From Cutibacterium avidum ATCC 25577 (GTDB taxonomy: Bacteria; Actinomycetota; Actinomycetes; Propionibacteriales; Propionibacteriaceae): DNA of 64,000 bases. Position numbers and translations under genes: made by a program. Below the pieces are notes generated by a model. It was not told the DNA's origin. It ran no database searches and saw only the letters and a program-made list of their open reading frames with translations. Below, piece by piece: positions 8,311 to 18,138 of this stretch; the stretch's first letter is position 1, and each line of letters begins with the position of its first letter. The stretch covers positions 860,948-924,947 of the forward strand of contig NZ_JH165054.1 of NCBI RefSeq assembly GCF_000227295.1, read 5' to 3'.

Positions 8311-9435
8311 ATGATCTTTATGAAGAAAATGAGCGCATTGGCCATCGCCGGCACCATGGCCATCACCGGGGTCTCCATGACGGCGTCTCCCGCCCTCGCT
8401 GCCGACAATGCCTCGACTCCGGTGGCCGCGGTCTCCGCCCAGCCGAAGCTCATCACCGGCTACGTCACCAGCACCGATCACTGGGGTACCAAGCTCTTCT
8501 TCCGCAAGAACATCGTCCCGAACGCCAAGGGAGCAGTCGTCATCGTCCATGGCGCCGCTGAGCACTCCGGCCGTTACGACTACCTGGCCAAACGCCTCAA
8601 TGACGCCGGGTACTCGACCTACCGCTTCGACCACCGCGGACACGGACGCAGCGCTCGTCCCTACGTCGACAACACCATCCCGCGCGGCAACATCGACGAC
8701 TGGCACAACCTCGTCAATGACGTCCACCAGTTCGTCAGCACTGCCCACCAGGAGAACCAGGGCAAGAAGGTCTTCCTCTTCGGCCACTCGATGGGTGGTT
8801 TCGCCGTTCAGTCCTACGGTGCCAAGTACCCGGGAACCGTTGACGGCATCGTCAGCAACGGTGGCGGCATCGCCGTCAACCCGTGGGGCCATGACACCGA
8901 GGAGCCCGAGATCATCACGGCTCACGACCTCACCGAGGCTGAGAAGAACGCCGATCCGACCATCAGTCAGAAGCTGCCCATGGAGAAGCTCACCAGCTTC
9001 AACGGCATCCTGCTGACCCAGGCCGTGCGCAACCCGAAGGCGATTCACTTGCCCTCGACCGTCGCTGAGGCCTTCATCCAGTTCACGAACCCGCTGTCGA
9101 GCGGCGTCTGCACCGACCCGGCCGTTGTCGAGGACTACAAGAAGGATCCGTACAACAACAAGTACATGAGCCTCGGCATGGTCAAGCAGATGGGCGTGGC
9201 CCAGACCTACAACGCCTTCAACGCCCCGTCCTTCACCGAGCCGACCCTCATCATGCACGGCGCAAACGACGGCATCGTCCCGGCCTACTTCGACACCAAC
9301 TGGTACAACGCCATTGGATCCACCGACAAGAAGGTCATCCAGTGGAAGGGCCTGATGCACGAGACCATCAACGAGCCCGTCAAGGATCAGGTCGACGACA
9401 CGATCATCAACTGGATCGACGCCCACAACAAGTGA
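8311..9435 (+). CDS. secreted alpha/beta hydrolase (monoacylglycerol lipase / lysophospholipase type)
   Basis: A 374-aa protein with a signal peptide (MKKMSALAIAGTMAITGVSM, cleavage near ALAAD). The Hydrolase_4 fold follows: VVIVHGAAEHSGRY (oxyanion region), FDHRGHGRS, nucleophile elbow GHSMGG, an acid in LIMHGANDGIV and the catalytic His in GLMHETINE. The RBS AAAGGAG is placed for 8311; two further in-frame ATGs lie at 8320 and 8329. Likely role: hydrolyse glycerolipids outside the cell, a common lifestyle trait of lipid-rich skin bacteria. Substrate is inference. A hairpin terminator follows closely. Confidence 0.85.
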   Translation: MIFMKKMSALAIAGTMAITGVSMTASPALAADNASTPVAAVSAQPKLITGYVTSTDHWGTKLFFRKNIVPNAKGAVVIVHGAAEHSGRYDYLAKRLNDAGYSTYRFDHRGHGRSARPYVDNTIPRGNIDDWHNLVNDVHQFVSTAHQENQGKKVFLFGHSMGGFAVQSYGAKYPGTVDGIVSNGGGIAVNPWGHDTEEPEIITAHDLTEAEKNADPTISQKLPMEKLTSFNGILLTQAVRNPKAIHLPSTVAEAFIQFTNPLSSGVCTDPAVVEDYKKDPYNNKYMSLGMVKQMGVAQTYNAFNAPSFTEPTLIMHGANDGIVPAYFDTNWYNAIGSTDKKVIQWKGLMHETINEPVKDQVDDTIINWIDAHNK

Positions 9436-9457
9436 CCTTCATCCTGTGATTTCCTGA

Positions 9458-9494
9458 CAGCGGTTGGGCCGGAACAAGACCGACCCAACCGCTG
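9458..9494. terminator. intrinsic terminator after the secreted hydrolase
   Basis: A hairpin with arms CAGCGGTTGGG and CCCAACCGCTG separated by 15 bases, followed by TGTCTGT. It lies 22 bp downstream of the stop. Confidence 0.75.
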
Positions 9495-9624
9495 TGTCTG
9501 TGCAGCCCATAAGCCAGTGACGGATTACCCTCACAGTGGCGTCACAGCGCAGTCTGGTCCTTTTCCCTCGCGACACGGCAAGCCCATTTTCGGGGATCCG
9601 AACATACGCTGTAAGGTCTCCCTC

Positions 9625-11118
9625 ATGTTGCTGAAGCCTTCCCTTACTCGGAGAGTCGCTGTCGTCGCACTCACGGCATGCCTGACCCTGAGTGCCTGCT
9701 CCTCGAACGATGGGCCCAAGGATTCTGCCCAGTCAGGAGGATCCCCGAGCTCCGGCTCGGTCGACGCCACCTTGACGAAGATCCCCGCAGCACGGGCCGG
9801 CGCAACTGACATCACCTTCAAGGCCGCCCCGGAGAAGGTCAGGGCCACCTACCCCCGCTTCGCGAAGGCACGGAACCTCAGCATGGCGGTCGAGGTCATC
9901 AAGGGCCGTATGCTGCGCGATTCCTGGCAGCAGGACGCCTCTGACGTCAACGTCACCTCCCAGATCATCGCCTCCAGCGACGCCGTCCTGGGGGTTCTGG
10001 TGACCAACACGACGACCGTCAAGGGAAAGAAGCAGACGATCCCGGCAAGCGTCTGGTACTCGACTGGGGCCAAGCAGTCGTACTCCTCCCCGGCACTCGT
10101 CAAGGCTGACCAGTGGGCCAACCTGACAACGGCCCTGCAGGAAGCTGGCAAGGACCAGTCCCTCGACGGCGGCAAGATCGCCGCGGCCGCCAAGGCCAAG
10201 TCCGCCCCGTACGGCAACGGCCCCGCCCTCGGCTTCGACCATGACGGTGACCTCCTGGCCACCTTCGCCTCAGGCGTCCTCAGCGACCATCCCATCACCC
10301 TCGTCGTATCGTCTGACAAGGCCAGGGGAATGCTCAGCAGCTTCGGCACCCAGGCCCAGAAGGCATCGACGAATCCCGGCAAGTTCACTGGGACGACGTC
10401 GCAGCCAGTCGACGAGTCCCTCAAGTCCACCGACACCTCGACTCGCCCCTCTACGGCCGTCGGTCCGGATTGTCGGGTACTGCACTGCGTCGCCGTCACC
10501 TACGACGACGGGCCCAGCGCGATGACCCCGGAACTCCTCGACACCATCAAGAAGTTCAAGCTCTCGATCACCTTCTTCCAGATGGGCAACAGCATCAAGG
10601 CCTTCCCGGAAACTGCACAAAAGGTGGCCGCCGCAGGCATGGAGATCGGCAACCACACAGTAACCCACCCGAATCTTCCGGCGAAGACCCCGGACCGTAT
10701 TCGTCGCGAGTTGGAGCACAACTCCCGGCTCATCAAGGAGTTCACGGGTGCCACCCCGCTGCTCTTCCGTCCGCCTTACGGCGCCCACAACGACACCGTT
10801 GACGAGGTCGCCAAGGAGAACGGCATGGCGATCATGCAGTGGCAGATCGACAGCGAGGACTGGAAGAACCGTAACCCTGGCATGACGTACAAGAATGTCA
10901 TGACGGCTCTGCCCTACACCGCACCCATCGTCCTCGAGCACGACATCCAGAAGGCATCGATTGACGCCGCCCCGCGGATCTACAAGGATCTGGAGGCCAA
11001 GGGCAAGACGATCGTCAGCGTCAGCGAGATCTCCCTCAACACCGGCGGCTACCAGGCTGGCCATGCCTACTGCAACGGCACGGTCAAGGAACAGAGCGGC
11101 TACAACTGCAAGGGATGA
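9625..11118 (+). CDS. polysaccharide deacetylase (NodB) lipoprotein
   Basis: A 497-aa lipoprotein: RRVAVVALTACLTLSACSSN has a lipobox (LSAC) with Cys as the lipidated residue. An N-terminal domain of about 250 aa resembles the RsiV/DUF type that precedes NodB domains. The catalytic domain has all motifs: TYDDGP, metal ligands HTVTH, FRPPYGAHND, DSEDW and VLEHD. The C-terminus has a paired-Cys tail (HAYCNGTV, YNCKG). Predicted to deacetylate peptidoglycan or another cell-wall glycan outside the membrane. Its stop overlaps the next start (ATGA). A close paralogue lies at 13066. Confidence 0.88.
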   Translation: MLLKPSLTRRVAVVALTACLTLSACSSNDGPKDSAQSGGSPSSGSVDATLTKIPAARAGATDITFKAAPEKVRATYPRFAKARNLSMAVEVIKGRMLRDSWQQDASDVNVTSQIIASSDAVLGVLVTNTTTVKGKKQTIPASVWYSTGAKQSYSSPALVKADQWANLTTALQEAGKDQSLDGGKIAAAAKAKSAPYGNGPALGFDHDGDLLATFASGVLSDHPITLVVSSDKARGMLSSFGTQAQKASTNPGKFTGTTSQPVDESLKSTDTSTRPSTAVGPDCRVLHCVAVTYDDGPSAMTPELLDTIKKFKLSITFFQMGNSIKAFPETAQKVAAAGMEIGNHTVTHPNLPAKTPDRIRRELEHNSRLIKEFTGATPLLFRPPYGAHNDTVDEVAKENGMAIMQWQIDSEDWKNRNPGMTYKNVMTALPYTAPIVLEHDIQKASIDAAPRIYKDLEAKGKTIVSVSEISLNTGGYQAGHAYCNGTVKEQSGYNCKG

Positions 11119-11981
11119 GAATCCAACCGGGAGCGCGCACGGCTTGGGAGGGCCTCGCCCTGCTGGCCTGTGCCGCGCTCGGATTCCAGCTGCTCATCAG
11201 TGGCCGGGTGCACCTCTTCGTGGGCACCATCATCACCACGTTGCTGTGGATCGCATGCCCCATCCTGACGATCATGGGTTTGTGGACCCTCGTCCGGGCA
11301 GTGCGCCACCCGAACACTGCCGGGCACCACAGAAATCGGATCGGCATGCTCATCGTCGCCCCCGTCGCGCTGGGGATGTTCGTCCCGCTGCAGCCGCTGT
11401 CCTTGCTGGGGGCCGCCAGTTACCGTCCGGCAGTCCGCAGTGCCAGCCCATCCCCGGACCAAGATTTCTCGGACTCGTGGAACGACGGACCGCCCAAGGC
11501 ACCCAAGTCGGTGTCCCCGGTGGCCATCGATCCCAAGACCGGAAAAACCGTCGGCGGATACGACAACGGCGGCGACAACATCGGCTCGGACCGTAACGGC
11601 CCGATGGGCCCACCGCCACAGCATTGGCCTGCTCTCAAGGGCAATCCGGCCGAGCTCACCATCTATGACTACGTGCAACGAGCTGACGATTCTCGCGGCA
11701 TCGCCACTCTCAAGGGCCGCAAGCTGACGATGATCGGCTTCGTCAGCGCCGCACCTGAGGACCCCGACCACGCCTGGGTCCTCGCCCGGCTCAAGATGTG
11801 GTGCTGCGTCGCCGACGCCCTGCCCTTCATGACGACGATGGTCGATGCCCCGTCGCGTCCTGCTGGCGGCTCGTGGATCCGCGTCACCGGCACCTATCTG
11901 CCCAGTTCTGCCAACGGTGACACCCGTTTCAAGGTGGATCGCTTCGAGAAGATCCCCGTCCCGGAGAACCCCTACATATGA
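11115..11981 (+). CDS. TIGR03943-family membrane protein (permease partner)
   Basis: A 288-aa protein with three hydrophobic segments near the N-terminus (GLALLACAALGFQLLI, IITTLLWIACPILTIMGLW, MLIVAPVALGMFVPL). A long soluble C-terminal domain follows, ending in an OB-like region (LTIYDYVQRADDSRGI, KLTMIGFVSA, WCCVADALP, GSWIRVTGTY). This is the architecture of the TIGR03943 proteins encoded beside two-gene permeases. Four-base overlaps with genes on both sides show coupled translation. The paired cysteines in MWCCVAD may bind metal. Transport substrate unknown. Confidence 0.78.
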   Translation: MRIQPGARTAWEGLALLACAALGFQLLISGRVHLFVGTIITTLLWIACPILTIMGLWTLVRAVRHPNTAGHHRNRIGMLIVAPVALGMFVPLQPLSLLGAASYRPAVRSASPSPDQDFSDSWNDGPPKAPKSVSPVAIDPKTGKTVGGYDNGGDNIGSDRNGPMGPPPQHWPALKGNPAELTIYDYVQRADDSRGIATLKGRKLTMIGFVSAAPEDPDHAWVLARLKMWCCVADALPFMTTMVDAPSRPAGGSWIRVTGTYLPSSANGDTRFKVDRFEKIPVPENPYI

Positions 11982-12910
11982 GCGAGCTGCCACCCCAGGC
12001 CAATGCCTGGCTCGTCATCTTCGTCGGCATCTGGCTGCAGGCGCTGCCCTTCCTGCTGCTCGGGACGGTCATCTCGTCGACGCTGACGGCCTTCCTCAAA
12101 CCACACACCCTGGCCCGCTTCCTGCCACGCCGCACCGCCATGGCCGTTCCGGTCGCTGGTCTCGCCGGTACTGCTCTTCCTGCCTGTGAGTGCGCTTCCG
12201 TACCCACGACCAGGTCCCTGGTGAGGGCAGGGGTCCCGACCGCCGCCGCGCTGACCTTCATGGTGGCCTCCCCCGCCATCAACCCAGTCGTCATCACCGC
12301 AACCGCGATTGCCTACACCGTCAACCCCAAGATGGCCCTGGCTCGATTCATGGCCGGGCTGCTGGCTGCCGTCCTCATCGGCCTGGGATGGATCTGGTTG
12401 GGACGTCCACTACGCGGAGTCGACGACGGGTCAGCAGGATCAGCTGTGGAGGAAGCCTCCTGCGGAATCCATGGCCATGCCCCGGGACGTCGCACACTGT
12501 CGACGATGACCGAAACCTTCCGCAGCGAGTTGGCCCATGACTTCATCCAGTCGTGCGGATTCCTCGTCATCGGCGCCGCCATCGCCGCCACCGTCAAGGT
12601 CTTCGTCCCGACTGCCTGGATGCAGGCCCTGACGAGCAATGTCCTGCTCGAGGCTGCTGTGCTGAGCCTGTTGGCCGTCATCGTCGCACTGTGTTCGGAG
12701 GCCGACGCCTTCATGGCCGTCTCCCTGACGAGCTTCTCCCCCACCGCTCAGCTAGCCTTCCTGGCCATCGGGCCGGTCGTCGACGTCAAACTCATGGCGA
12801 TGGAGGGTGGAGCCTTCGGAGCCGGGTTCCTGAGGCGGTTCGTCCCCCTCGCAGCGTGCTGCTGCTTCCTCTCGGCTCTCCTCATCGGCACAGTGCTTTT
12901 CCCCTCCTGA
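11978..12910 (+). CDS. permease (DUF318 / ArsP-like family)
   Basis: A 310-aa integral membrane protein with about eight helices in two repeats, separated by a polar loop with two Cys/His clusters (EEASCGIHGHAPGRR). The first repeat contains LPACECASVPTTRSLVRAG, the Cys-x-Cys hallmark of this permease family. Relatives include ArsP, an exporter of organoarsenicals, but most are uncharacterised. It overlaps the TIGR03943 gene by 4 bases. It is only 5 kb from an arsDA operon that lacks a pump, which makes a metalloid role worth testing; this is inference. Confidence 0.8.
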   Translation: MSELPPQANAWLVIFVGIWLQALPFLLLGTVISSTLTAFLKPHTLARFLPRRTAMAVPVAGLAGTALPACECASVPTTRSLVRAGVPTAAALTFMVASPAINPVVITATAIAYTVNPKMALARFMAGLLAAVLIGLGWIWLGRPLRGVDDGSAGSAVEEASCGIHGHAPGRRTLSTMTETFRSELAHDFIQSCGFLVIGAAIAATVKVFVPTAWMQALTSNVLLEAAVLSLLAVIVALCSEADAFMAVSLTSFSPTAQLAFLAIGPVVDVKLMAMEGGAFGAGFLRRFVPLAACCCFLSALLIGTVLFPS

Positions 12911-13065
12911 GGGCCTTGCGCTGATGCTCACCGCAGCCTCTTCCGAACGGGACACTGTGCACAAGGAGGCGAGATCAGCTGAGAATCCGAAGAACTCACC
13001 TAGAATGTCAGGCACGCCCGGCGTTGTGTTTCTTTCCCGCATGAAGTCCGCCCTAATCTAAGAGC

Positions 13066-14625
13066 GTGAGTGCCTCCCCGCGCCGCTCGATTCGAGCCCT
13101 GGCCATCGCCTTGGTGGCCCTGTTCCCTCTTGGAGCCTGCTCTCACGATGACGGGACACCCGAGTCCTCGCCCTCGGACGTCCGTTCCAGCTTGAGGTCC
13201 ACCTCAATCGCCACCGGCAACGTGTCGGGGGCGTCAATGACGACGACGTCCTTGGAGAAGCCGTCCGAGATTTCCGTCAAGGTGCCCACCATCACCAAGG
13301 CACGCAATCTCAGCCAGGCCATCGAGGTCGTCCGGGAGCGCACCCTGCGCGGATCCGCCTGGCAGTCAGCCTCCAAGGTGACCATGACCGGTCATTTTAT
13401 CTCGTCGACGACTGATCTGCTCGGAGTGGAACTCCAAGCTGAGATCACCAAGGACAACAAGACCTCCAAGGCAACAACGACTCTGTGGTACGACGCCACG
13501 ATGAAGCAAACCCTGTCGGCCAGCGCTCTCATCTCCTGGCCCGATTGGCCAAAGTTCAGTCAGCAGGTCGTCAAGGTAGCCAAGGCTGACGGGCTCGACG
13601 CAAAGAAGGCAGAGGTCGCCCTTCAGCAGCCACAGGCTCCCTACGGGACTGGACCCGCCCTGTCCTTCGACAGCAGGGGAGACATGCTCGTCCGCTTCCC
13701 CGCCGGAGCCCTTGACGCGGTGCAGCGCACCGTCATGATCGACTCCAAGACGATCTCCCCGATGCTCAGCGGGCTCGGCCAGAAGGCGTTGGGAGCATCC
13801 CTGCACCCGACTCCCTTCACCGGCACGGCGTCCGCGGACGTGACCTGGTTCGCCAAGCTCAAGACCAGCCCGAAGCCGGCTGATTCCCCCAACACCAAAC
13901 CCCTTCCGGGCGGCCCGGGCACCAAGTCGACCGGTACGCCCACGCATCCTTCGACGGCGATCGGCGTCGACTGCATCGTCGAGAAGTGCGTCGCACTGAC
14001 CTACGACGACGGCCCCGCCGACACCACGGACAAGGTCGCGAACAGCTTGTCGTCAGCGAAGGCGACAGCCACCTTCTTCCAACTGGGAACCAACGTCGAC
14101 GCGCACCCGGACACCACCAAACTCCTTGCCGGTTCAGGTTTTGAGGTCGGCAGCCACTCGACGAGCAACCAGACCCTGACGAAGCTCGGTCCCAAGGGAC
14201 GAGCCTCCGAGATCACTGACGCGGCAACCTCCCTCGGCAAGCTCACCGGCCGTCCGACGATGCTCTTTCGTCCTCCGTACGGCGCGCACAACGAGCGGGT
14301 CGATGCGACCATGGCCGAGCAGAACCTCGCAATGGTCAACTGGACGGCGGACTCCAACGACTGGAAGGACCGCGACGCGACCAGGATCACCAAGACCGTG
14401 ACCGAATATGCGACCACGTACACCCAGCCGATCATCGTGCTTCACGACACGTATCCCTCGACGGCTGACGCCACCAGCGGCCTCATCGACGCCCTGCGCA
14501 AGAAGGGCATGACCCTCGTCACCGTCTCCGAGCTGACGGTCAACACCGGTGGCCTGGAGGCCGGCAAGACCTACTGCCGAGGCACTGCCGTCAACCAGAG
14601 CGGTTTCGGCTGCGCAGCCTCTTGA
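13066..14625 (+). CDS. polysaccharide deacetylase-like lipoprotein with altered metal site
   Basis: A GTG-started 519-aa lipoprotein (IALVALFPLGACSHDD, lipobox LGAC) with the same plan as the one at 9625: N-terminal domain, Pro-rich linker (residues about 270-300), NodB domain and Cys-containing tail (KTYCRGTA, FGCAAS). TYDDGP, FRPPYGAHNE, DSNDW and VLHD motifs remain. The second metal motif reads HSTSN where the paralogue has HTVTH, so one histidine ligand is missing. It may be inactive, use altered metal binding, or act as a glycan-binding protein. It probably arose by duplication. Confidence 0.85.
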   Translation: MSASPRRSIRALAIALVALFPLGACSHDDGTPESSPSDVRSSLRSTSIATGNVSGASMTTTSLEKPSEISVKVPTITKARNLSQAIEVVRERTLRGSAWQSASKVTMTGHFISSTTDLLGVELQAEITKDNKTSKATTTLWYDATMKQTLSASALISWPDWPKFSQQVVKVAKADGLDAKKAEVALQQPQAPYGTGPALSFDSRGDMLVRFPAGALDAVQRTVMIDSKTISPMLSGLGQKALGASLHPTPFTGTASADVTWFAKLKTSPKPADSPNTKPLPGGPGTKSTGTPTHPSTAIGVDCIVEKCVALTYDDGPADTTDKVANSLSSAKATATFFQLGTNVDAHPDTTKLLAGSGFEVGSHSTSNQTLTKLGPKGRASEITDAATSLGKLTGRPTMLFRPPYGAHNERVDATMAEQNLAMVNWTADSNDWKDRDATRITKTVTEYATTYTQPIIVLHDTYPSTADATSGLIDALRKKGMTLVTVSELTVNTGGLEAGKTYCRGTAVNQSGFGCAAS

Positions 14626-14710
14626 GGCACAAACCACCATCAACCGCTGGTTGAGGCCATGAATCTCTGAGGCGCGAGTTTTCGGATTCCCTCGCACCCC
14701 TCTGATCCGC

Positions 14711-16531
14711 TCAGGCCTTGCGGAGAACCTTGTGCACGATAGGCCTGAGCAGGTCCATGACCTCGTCAATGTGCAGCACCTTTGCCATCCCGAGAACGAT
14801 GGCGACGAAGAGCACCCCACCAACGAAAGTTCCACCGGCATGGCCAATCCAGGCGCCGTGTCCGGCAGCGTCGATGCCATGGGCGACGAAGTAGGTCGGG
14901 ATGGCGGCAATGATGGAGGCCAGGGACAGCCTGAGCCACAGTCGGTGAACCTCTCCCATGCCAATCCCGCCAAGCTGACGAGAGGCGACGACGATCCACG
15001 CCGTCGCTCCCACGAGGTTGGCGATGGTCTGGGCCGCTGCCACGACGAGCAGGGCTCCCTGCGGCGGGAAGATGAACATCGTCACCAGGATGACGAGCTG
15101 GGTGACGGTGGTGACTGTCTGCATGATGAGGTTGAGCTTGCCGTCCTCACGGGCGAAGCAGTAGCGCTGCTGCAGGGTCGTGATACCAAAGGGCAACAGG
15201 CCGATACCCATGATCGCCACGGCCCAGGCGAGCGCATCGATCTGGCTGGGTTCCAGGGAGAAGACCGTCTGGATACCGGGGCGAGCCAGCACGACCATCG
15301 CCAGGGAACACGGAATGATCGCCAGGGCCGGCATCTCCAATCCCTGTCGCAGCAGCTTCTTCATAGCGGTGTCATTGCCATCGGCATTGGCCCGGCTCAT
15401 CCGCGGGAACAGAGCGGTGAGAATCGACGTCGTGATGAAGCTCTGCGGCAGCATGAAGATGAGGAAGGCGTTGTCGTAGGCACTGATCGACGACGACACT
15501 TCGGGGTGCACCAGGCGCACATGGGACAGCATCTTCTTCATGATGATGCCGGCAAGCTGGGCGATCACCAGTGCTGTGAAGGTCCACACCGTGATACGAG
15601 CGGCCGCTCCCAGCCCGTAGCCACGAACACCCCAGCGAGGCCGCCAGCGGAAACCACCGCGGTGCAACGGGATGATGAGGAACAACCCTTGAATGACGAT
15701 GCCCAGGGTCGTCGTACCAGCCAGCACCCAGACCATCTCCGACGTCCAGGTGGCCGGATCCGGGTGAGCACCAAACTGCACCAGGAACCACACCAGACCA
15801 GCGATCTGTACCACATTCGCCAGCACCGGGCTCCACATGAACGCGGCGAACTGGTTTCGCGCGTTGAGGACCTGCCCGAGGATCGCGTAAAGGCCGTAGA
15901 AGAAGATCTGCGGCATACAGATGAAGCCGAAGAAGACCGTCAGGTGGCGAGTCGCCCCGCTGGAGGAGAAGTAGAGATCCAGCAGCCACGGCGAGGCCAC
16001 GGTTGCCAACACCGTGACGACGAGGACCGACGCGAATGACACCGTCAGCAATCGGTCGACGAATTCCTGGCCACCGTCAGGCTGCTTCATGGCCTTGGTG
16101 ATCTGCGGAATGAGGATGGCGTTGAGAACTCCTGCGCTGAGCAGAATGAACACCACATTCGGCAGTGTGTTGGCGGCCTGGAAGGCGTCAAGAGCCAGTG
16201 AGGTGCCAGCGGCGATGACGGTGAGCAGGTAGGTACGCACGAATCCGAGGACTCGCGAGACCATCGTCCCGGCCGCCATCACCATGCTGACGCGACGCAG
16301 CGACCCCTCGGCGGGGACATTGCCGGTGGAAGGTCGAACCTGGGCGTCGATCCGAGGAATAGCTCGAGTGCGATCGACGTCCTCATCGGCGTCCAGATGG
16401 GTCAGTGCGCGGGTCGAAACATCGGCGCCGAAGGTGACGGCGTCGATGTCGAGACTGTCGTAGACGTCGACCGGCGGGGCTGCCTCCGGAAGGTGGAGAA
16501 GATCGTAAACGTCGTCGTGGGGTTGGGGCAT
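14711..16531 (-). CDS. murJ: MurJ lipid II flippase
   Basis: A 606-aa polytopic protein of the MVF/MurJ family with about 14 membrane helices (AAGTMVSRVLGFVRTYLL, ANTLPNVVFILLSAGVLNAI, YGLYAILGQVLNARNQFAAF). The first 95 residues form an acidic, disordered cytoplasmic extension (DDVYDLLHLPE, DVYDSLDIDA) often seen in actinobacterial MurJ. The start at 16531 lies 8 bases past the aspartokinase stop; longer readings overlap lysC and were rejected. Role: flips lipid-linked peptidoglycan precursor. Same strand as lysC, so possibly cotranscribed. Confidence 0.9.
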   Translation of the reverse strand: MPQPHDDVYDLLHLPEAAPPVDVYDSLDIDAVTFGADVSTRALTHLDADEDVDRTRAIPRIDAQVRPSTGNVPAEGSLRRVSMVMAAGTMVSRVLGFVRTYLLTVIAAGTSLALDAFQAANTLPNVVFILLSAGVLNAILIPQITKAMKQPDGGQEFVDRLLTVSFASVLVVTVLATVASPWLLDLYFSSSGATRHLTVFFGFICMPQIFFYGLYAILGQVLNARNQFAAFMWSPVLANVVQIAGLVWFLVQFGAHPDPATWTSEMVWVLAGTTTLGIVIQGLFLIIPLHRGGFRWRPRWGVRGYGLGAAARITVWTFTALVIAQLAGIIMKKMLSHVRLVHPEVSSSISAYDNAFLIFMLPQSFITTSILTALFPRMSRANADGNDTAMKKLLRQGLEMPALAIIPCSLAMVVLARPGIQTVFSLEPSQIDALAWAVAIMGIGLLPFGITTLQQRYCFAREDGKLNLIMQTVTTVTQLVILVTMFIFPPQGALLVVAAAQTIANLVGATAWIVVASRQLGGIGMGEVHRLWLRLSLASIIAAIPTYFVAHGIDAAGHGAWIGHAGGTFVGGVLFVAIVLGMAKVLHIDEVMDLLRPIVHKVLRKA

Positions 16532-16538
16532 CGTCGCC

Positions 16539-17813
16539 TCAGCGGCCGGTCCCGGCATAGACGACGGCTTCACCCTCAGCGTCCAGTCCGAAAGCAGTGT
16601 GGGCAACGCGAACGGCCTCGTCGACCTGATCGGCATCGACGACCACCGAGATCCGAATCTCGGAGGTCGAGATCATCTGCAGGTTGATGCCGGAGTCGGC
16701 CAAGGCACGGAAGAAGGTCGAGGTGACGCCGGGGTGGGACCTCATGCCCACGCCGACCACGGACACCTTGCCGATCTGGTCGTTGTAGAGGATCTGCTCG
16801 TACCCGATCTCGTCCTTGGCAGCCGTCAGCGCATGGACGGCGGTCGGGCCATCACTCATCGGCAGGGTGAAGGACAGGTCGGTGCGACCGTTCATCACTC
16901 GCGAGGCGTTCTGGACGATCATGTCGATGTTGATGTCGGCGCGCGCGACGATGTCGAAGATCTGGGCAGCCCGACCCACCGCGTCAGGGATCCCGGCGAC
17001 GGTGATCTTGGCCTCCGATCGGTCGTGGGACACACCCGAGATGATGGCCTCTTCCATGTCAGATCCCTTCGTGATGTCGGCAAGGTCCTTGACCCAGGTG
17101 CCGGGTTTGTCGGAGAACGAGGAGCGCACGTGAACCGGTACGTCCTCACGGCGGGCGTACTCGACGCAACGCAGGTGGAGAATCTTCGCGCCACAGGCGG
17201 CCATCTCGAGCATCTCCTCGTAGGAGATCTCGGGGATGCGACGAGCCCCCGTGATGATGCGCGGGTCGGCGGTGAACACCCCGTCGACGTCGGAGTAGAT
17301 CTCGCAGAAATCGGCACCCAGCGAGCTCGCGAGCGCGACCGCGGTGGTGTCGGAGGCTCCACGCCCGAGGGTGGTGACGTCCTTCGTCGTCTGCGAAACA
17401 CCCTGAAATCCCGCGACGATGACGACGTCACCGGCTTCCAAGGACTTCTCGATGCGTCCAGGAGTGATGTCGATAATGCGGGCATTGCCATGGGCGGCGG
17501 TCGTGATGACACCAGCCTGGGAGCCGGTGTACGAGCGGGCCGGGATGCCCAGGTCGGACAGGGCCATGGCCAGCAACGCAGCGGACTGACGCTCACCGGT
17601 CGTCAGGAGCATGTCGAGCTCTCGCGGAGCCGGCTGGGGGGAAACCTCAAGGGCTAGATCCATGAGATCGTCAGTGGTGTCACCCATGGCGGAGATGACG
17701 ACGACGACGTCATTACCAGCCTGCTTGGTTGCGGCAATCCGGCGCGCCACGCGCTTGATCGATGCTGCGTCGGCCACCGAGGACCCACCGAATTTCTGGA
17801 CGACTCGCGTCAT
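16539..17813 (-). CDS. lysC: aspartate kinase
   Basis: A 424-aa aspartokinase catalysing the first step towards lysine, threonine, methionine and diaminopimelate. The kinase motif [11 protein letters not shown] is at the N-terminus. [25 protein letters not shown]-type loops form the catalytic domain, and two ACT regulatory domains follow ([28 protein letters not shown]). ATG 17813 follows AGGAGG by 4 bases; a TTG one codon upstream is less likely. An internal start for a beta subunit, as in other actinobacteria, is possible. Usual partner asd is not adjacent; murJ follows instead. Confidence 0.93.
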   Translation of the reverse strand: MTRVVQKFGGSSVADAASIKRVARRIAATKQAGNDVVVVISAMGDTTDDLMDLALEVSPQPAPRELDMLLTTGERQSAALLAMALSDLGIPARSYTGSQAGVITTAAHGNARIIDITPGRIEKSLEAGDVVIVAGFQGVSQTTKDVTTLGRGASDTTAVALASSLGADFCEIYSDVDGVFTADPRIITGARRIPEISYEEMLEMAACGAKILHLRCVEYARREDVPVHVRSSFSDKPGTWVKDLADITKGSDMEEAIISGVSHDRSEAKITVAGIPDAVGRAAQIFDIVARADINIDMIVQNASRVMNGRTDLSFTLPMSDGPTAVHALTAAKDEIGYEQILYNDQIGKVSVVGVGMRSHPGVTSTFFRALADSGINLQMISTSEIRISVVVDADQVDEAVRVAHTAFGLDAEGEAVVYAGTGR

Positions 17814-18138
17814 CAACCCTCCTGCCAGGCTCGGCAGACCAAAGTCTAACCGGCGTCAGATAGCGACCCCTCCGTGGTCAGGACGGGAGCGCCCCGGCCT
17901 GCTGCTGGACCACCGTGACGAGACCGGGACCGTCAGGCGCGACTGCCACGATAGTAGGAGCACAGGGGTAAACCAGCGAAGGACCGGCCTGTGGAGCGGC
18001 ATCGAGGCGGCATCGCATCCCAAGCCCCCTCCAATGCAGTCCGCAACGTCACAATTCACAGCCTCACCACATCGTCAACACCACCGCAACGGCCTGTGCC
18101 GCTCGGGTATGTCCGGACCCTCACGTATCCTTGGGGCC
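17814..18138. other. divergent intergenic region lysC / penicillin-binding protein
   Basis: There are 325 bp between two divergent genes. Longer in-frame readings of the downstream gene extend through it but have poor codon composition and overlap lysC, so I treat it as non-coding control DNA. I see no clear operator or riboswitch. Confidence 0.5.

Noticed and set aside
17611-18138. Upstream extension of the class A PBP
   Set aside because: It runs antisense through lysC, has poor composition, and the membrane anchor and natural start appear at 18139.
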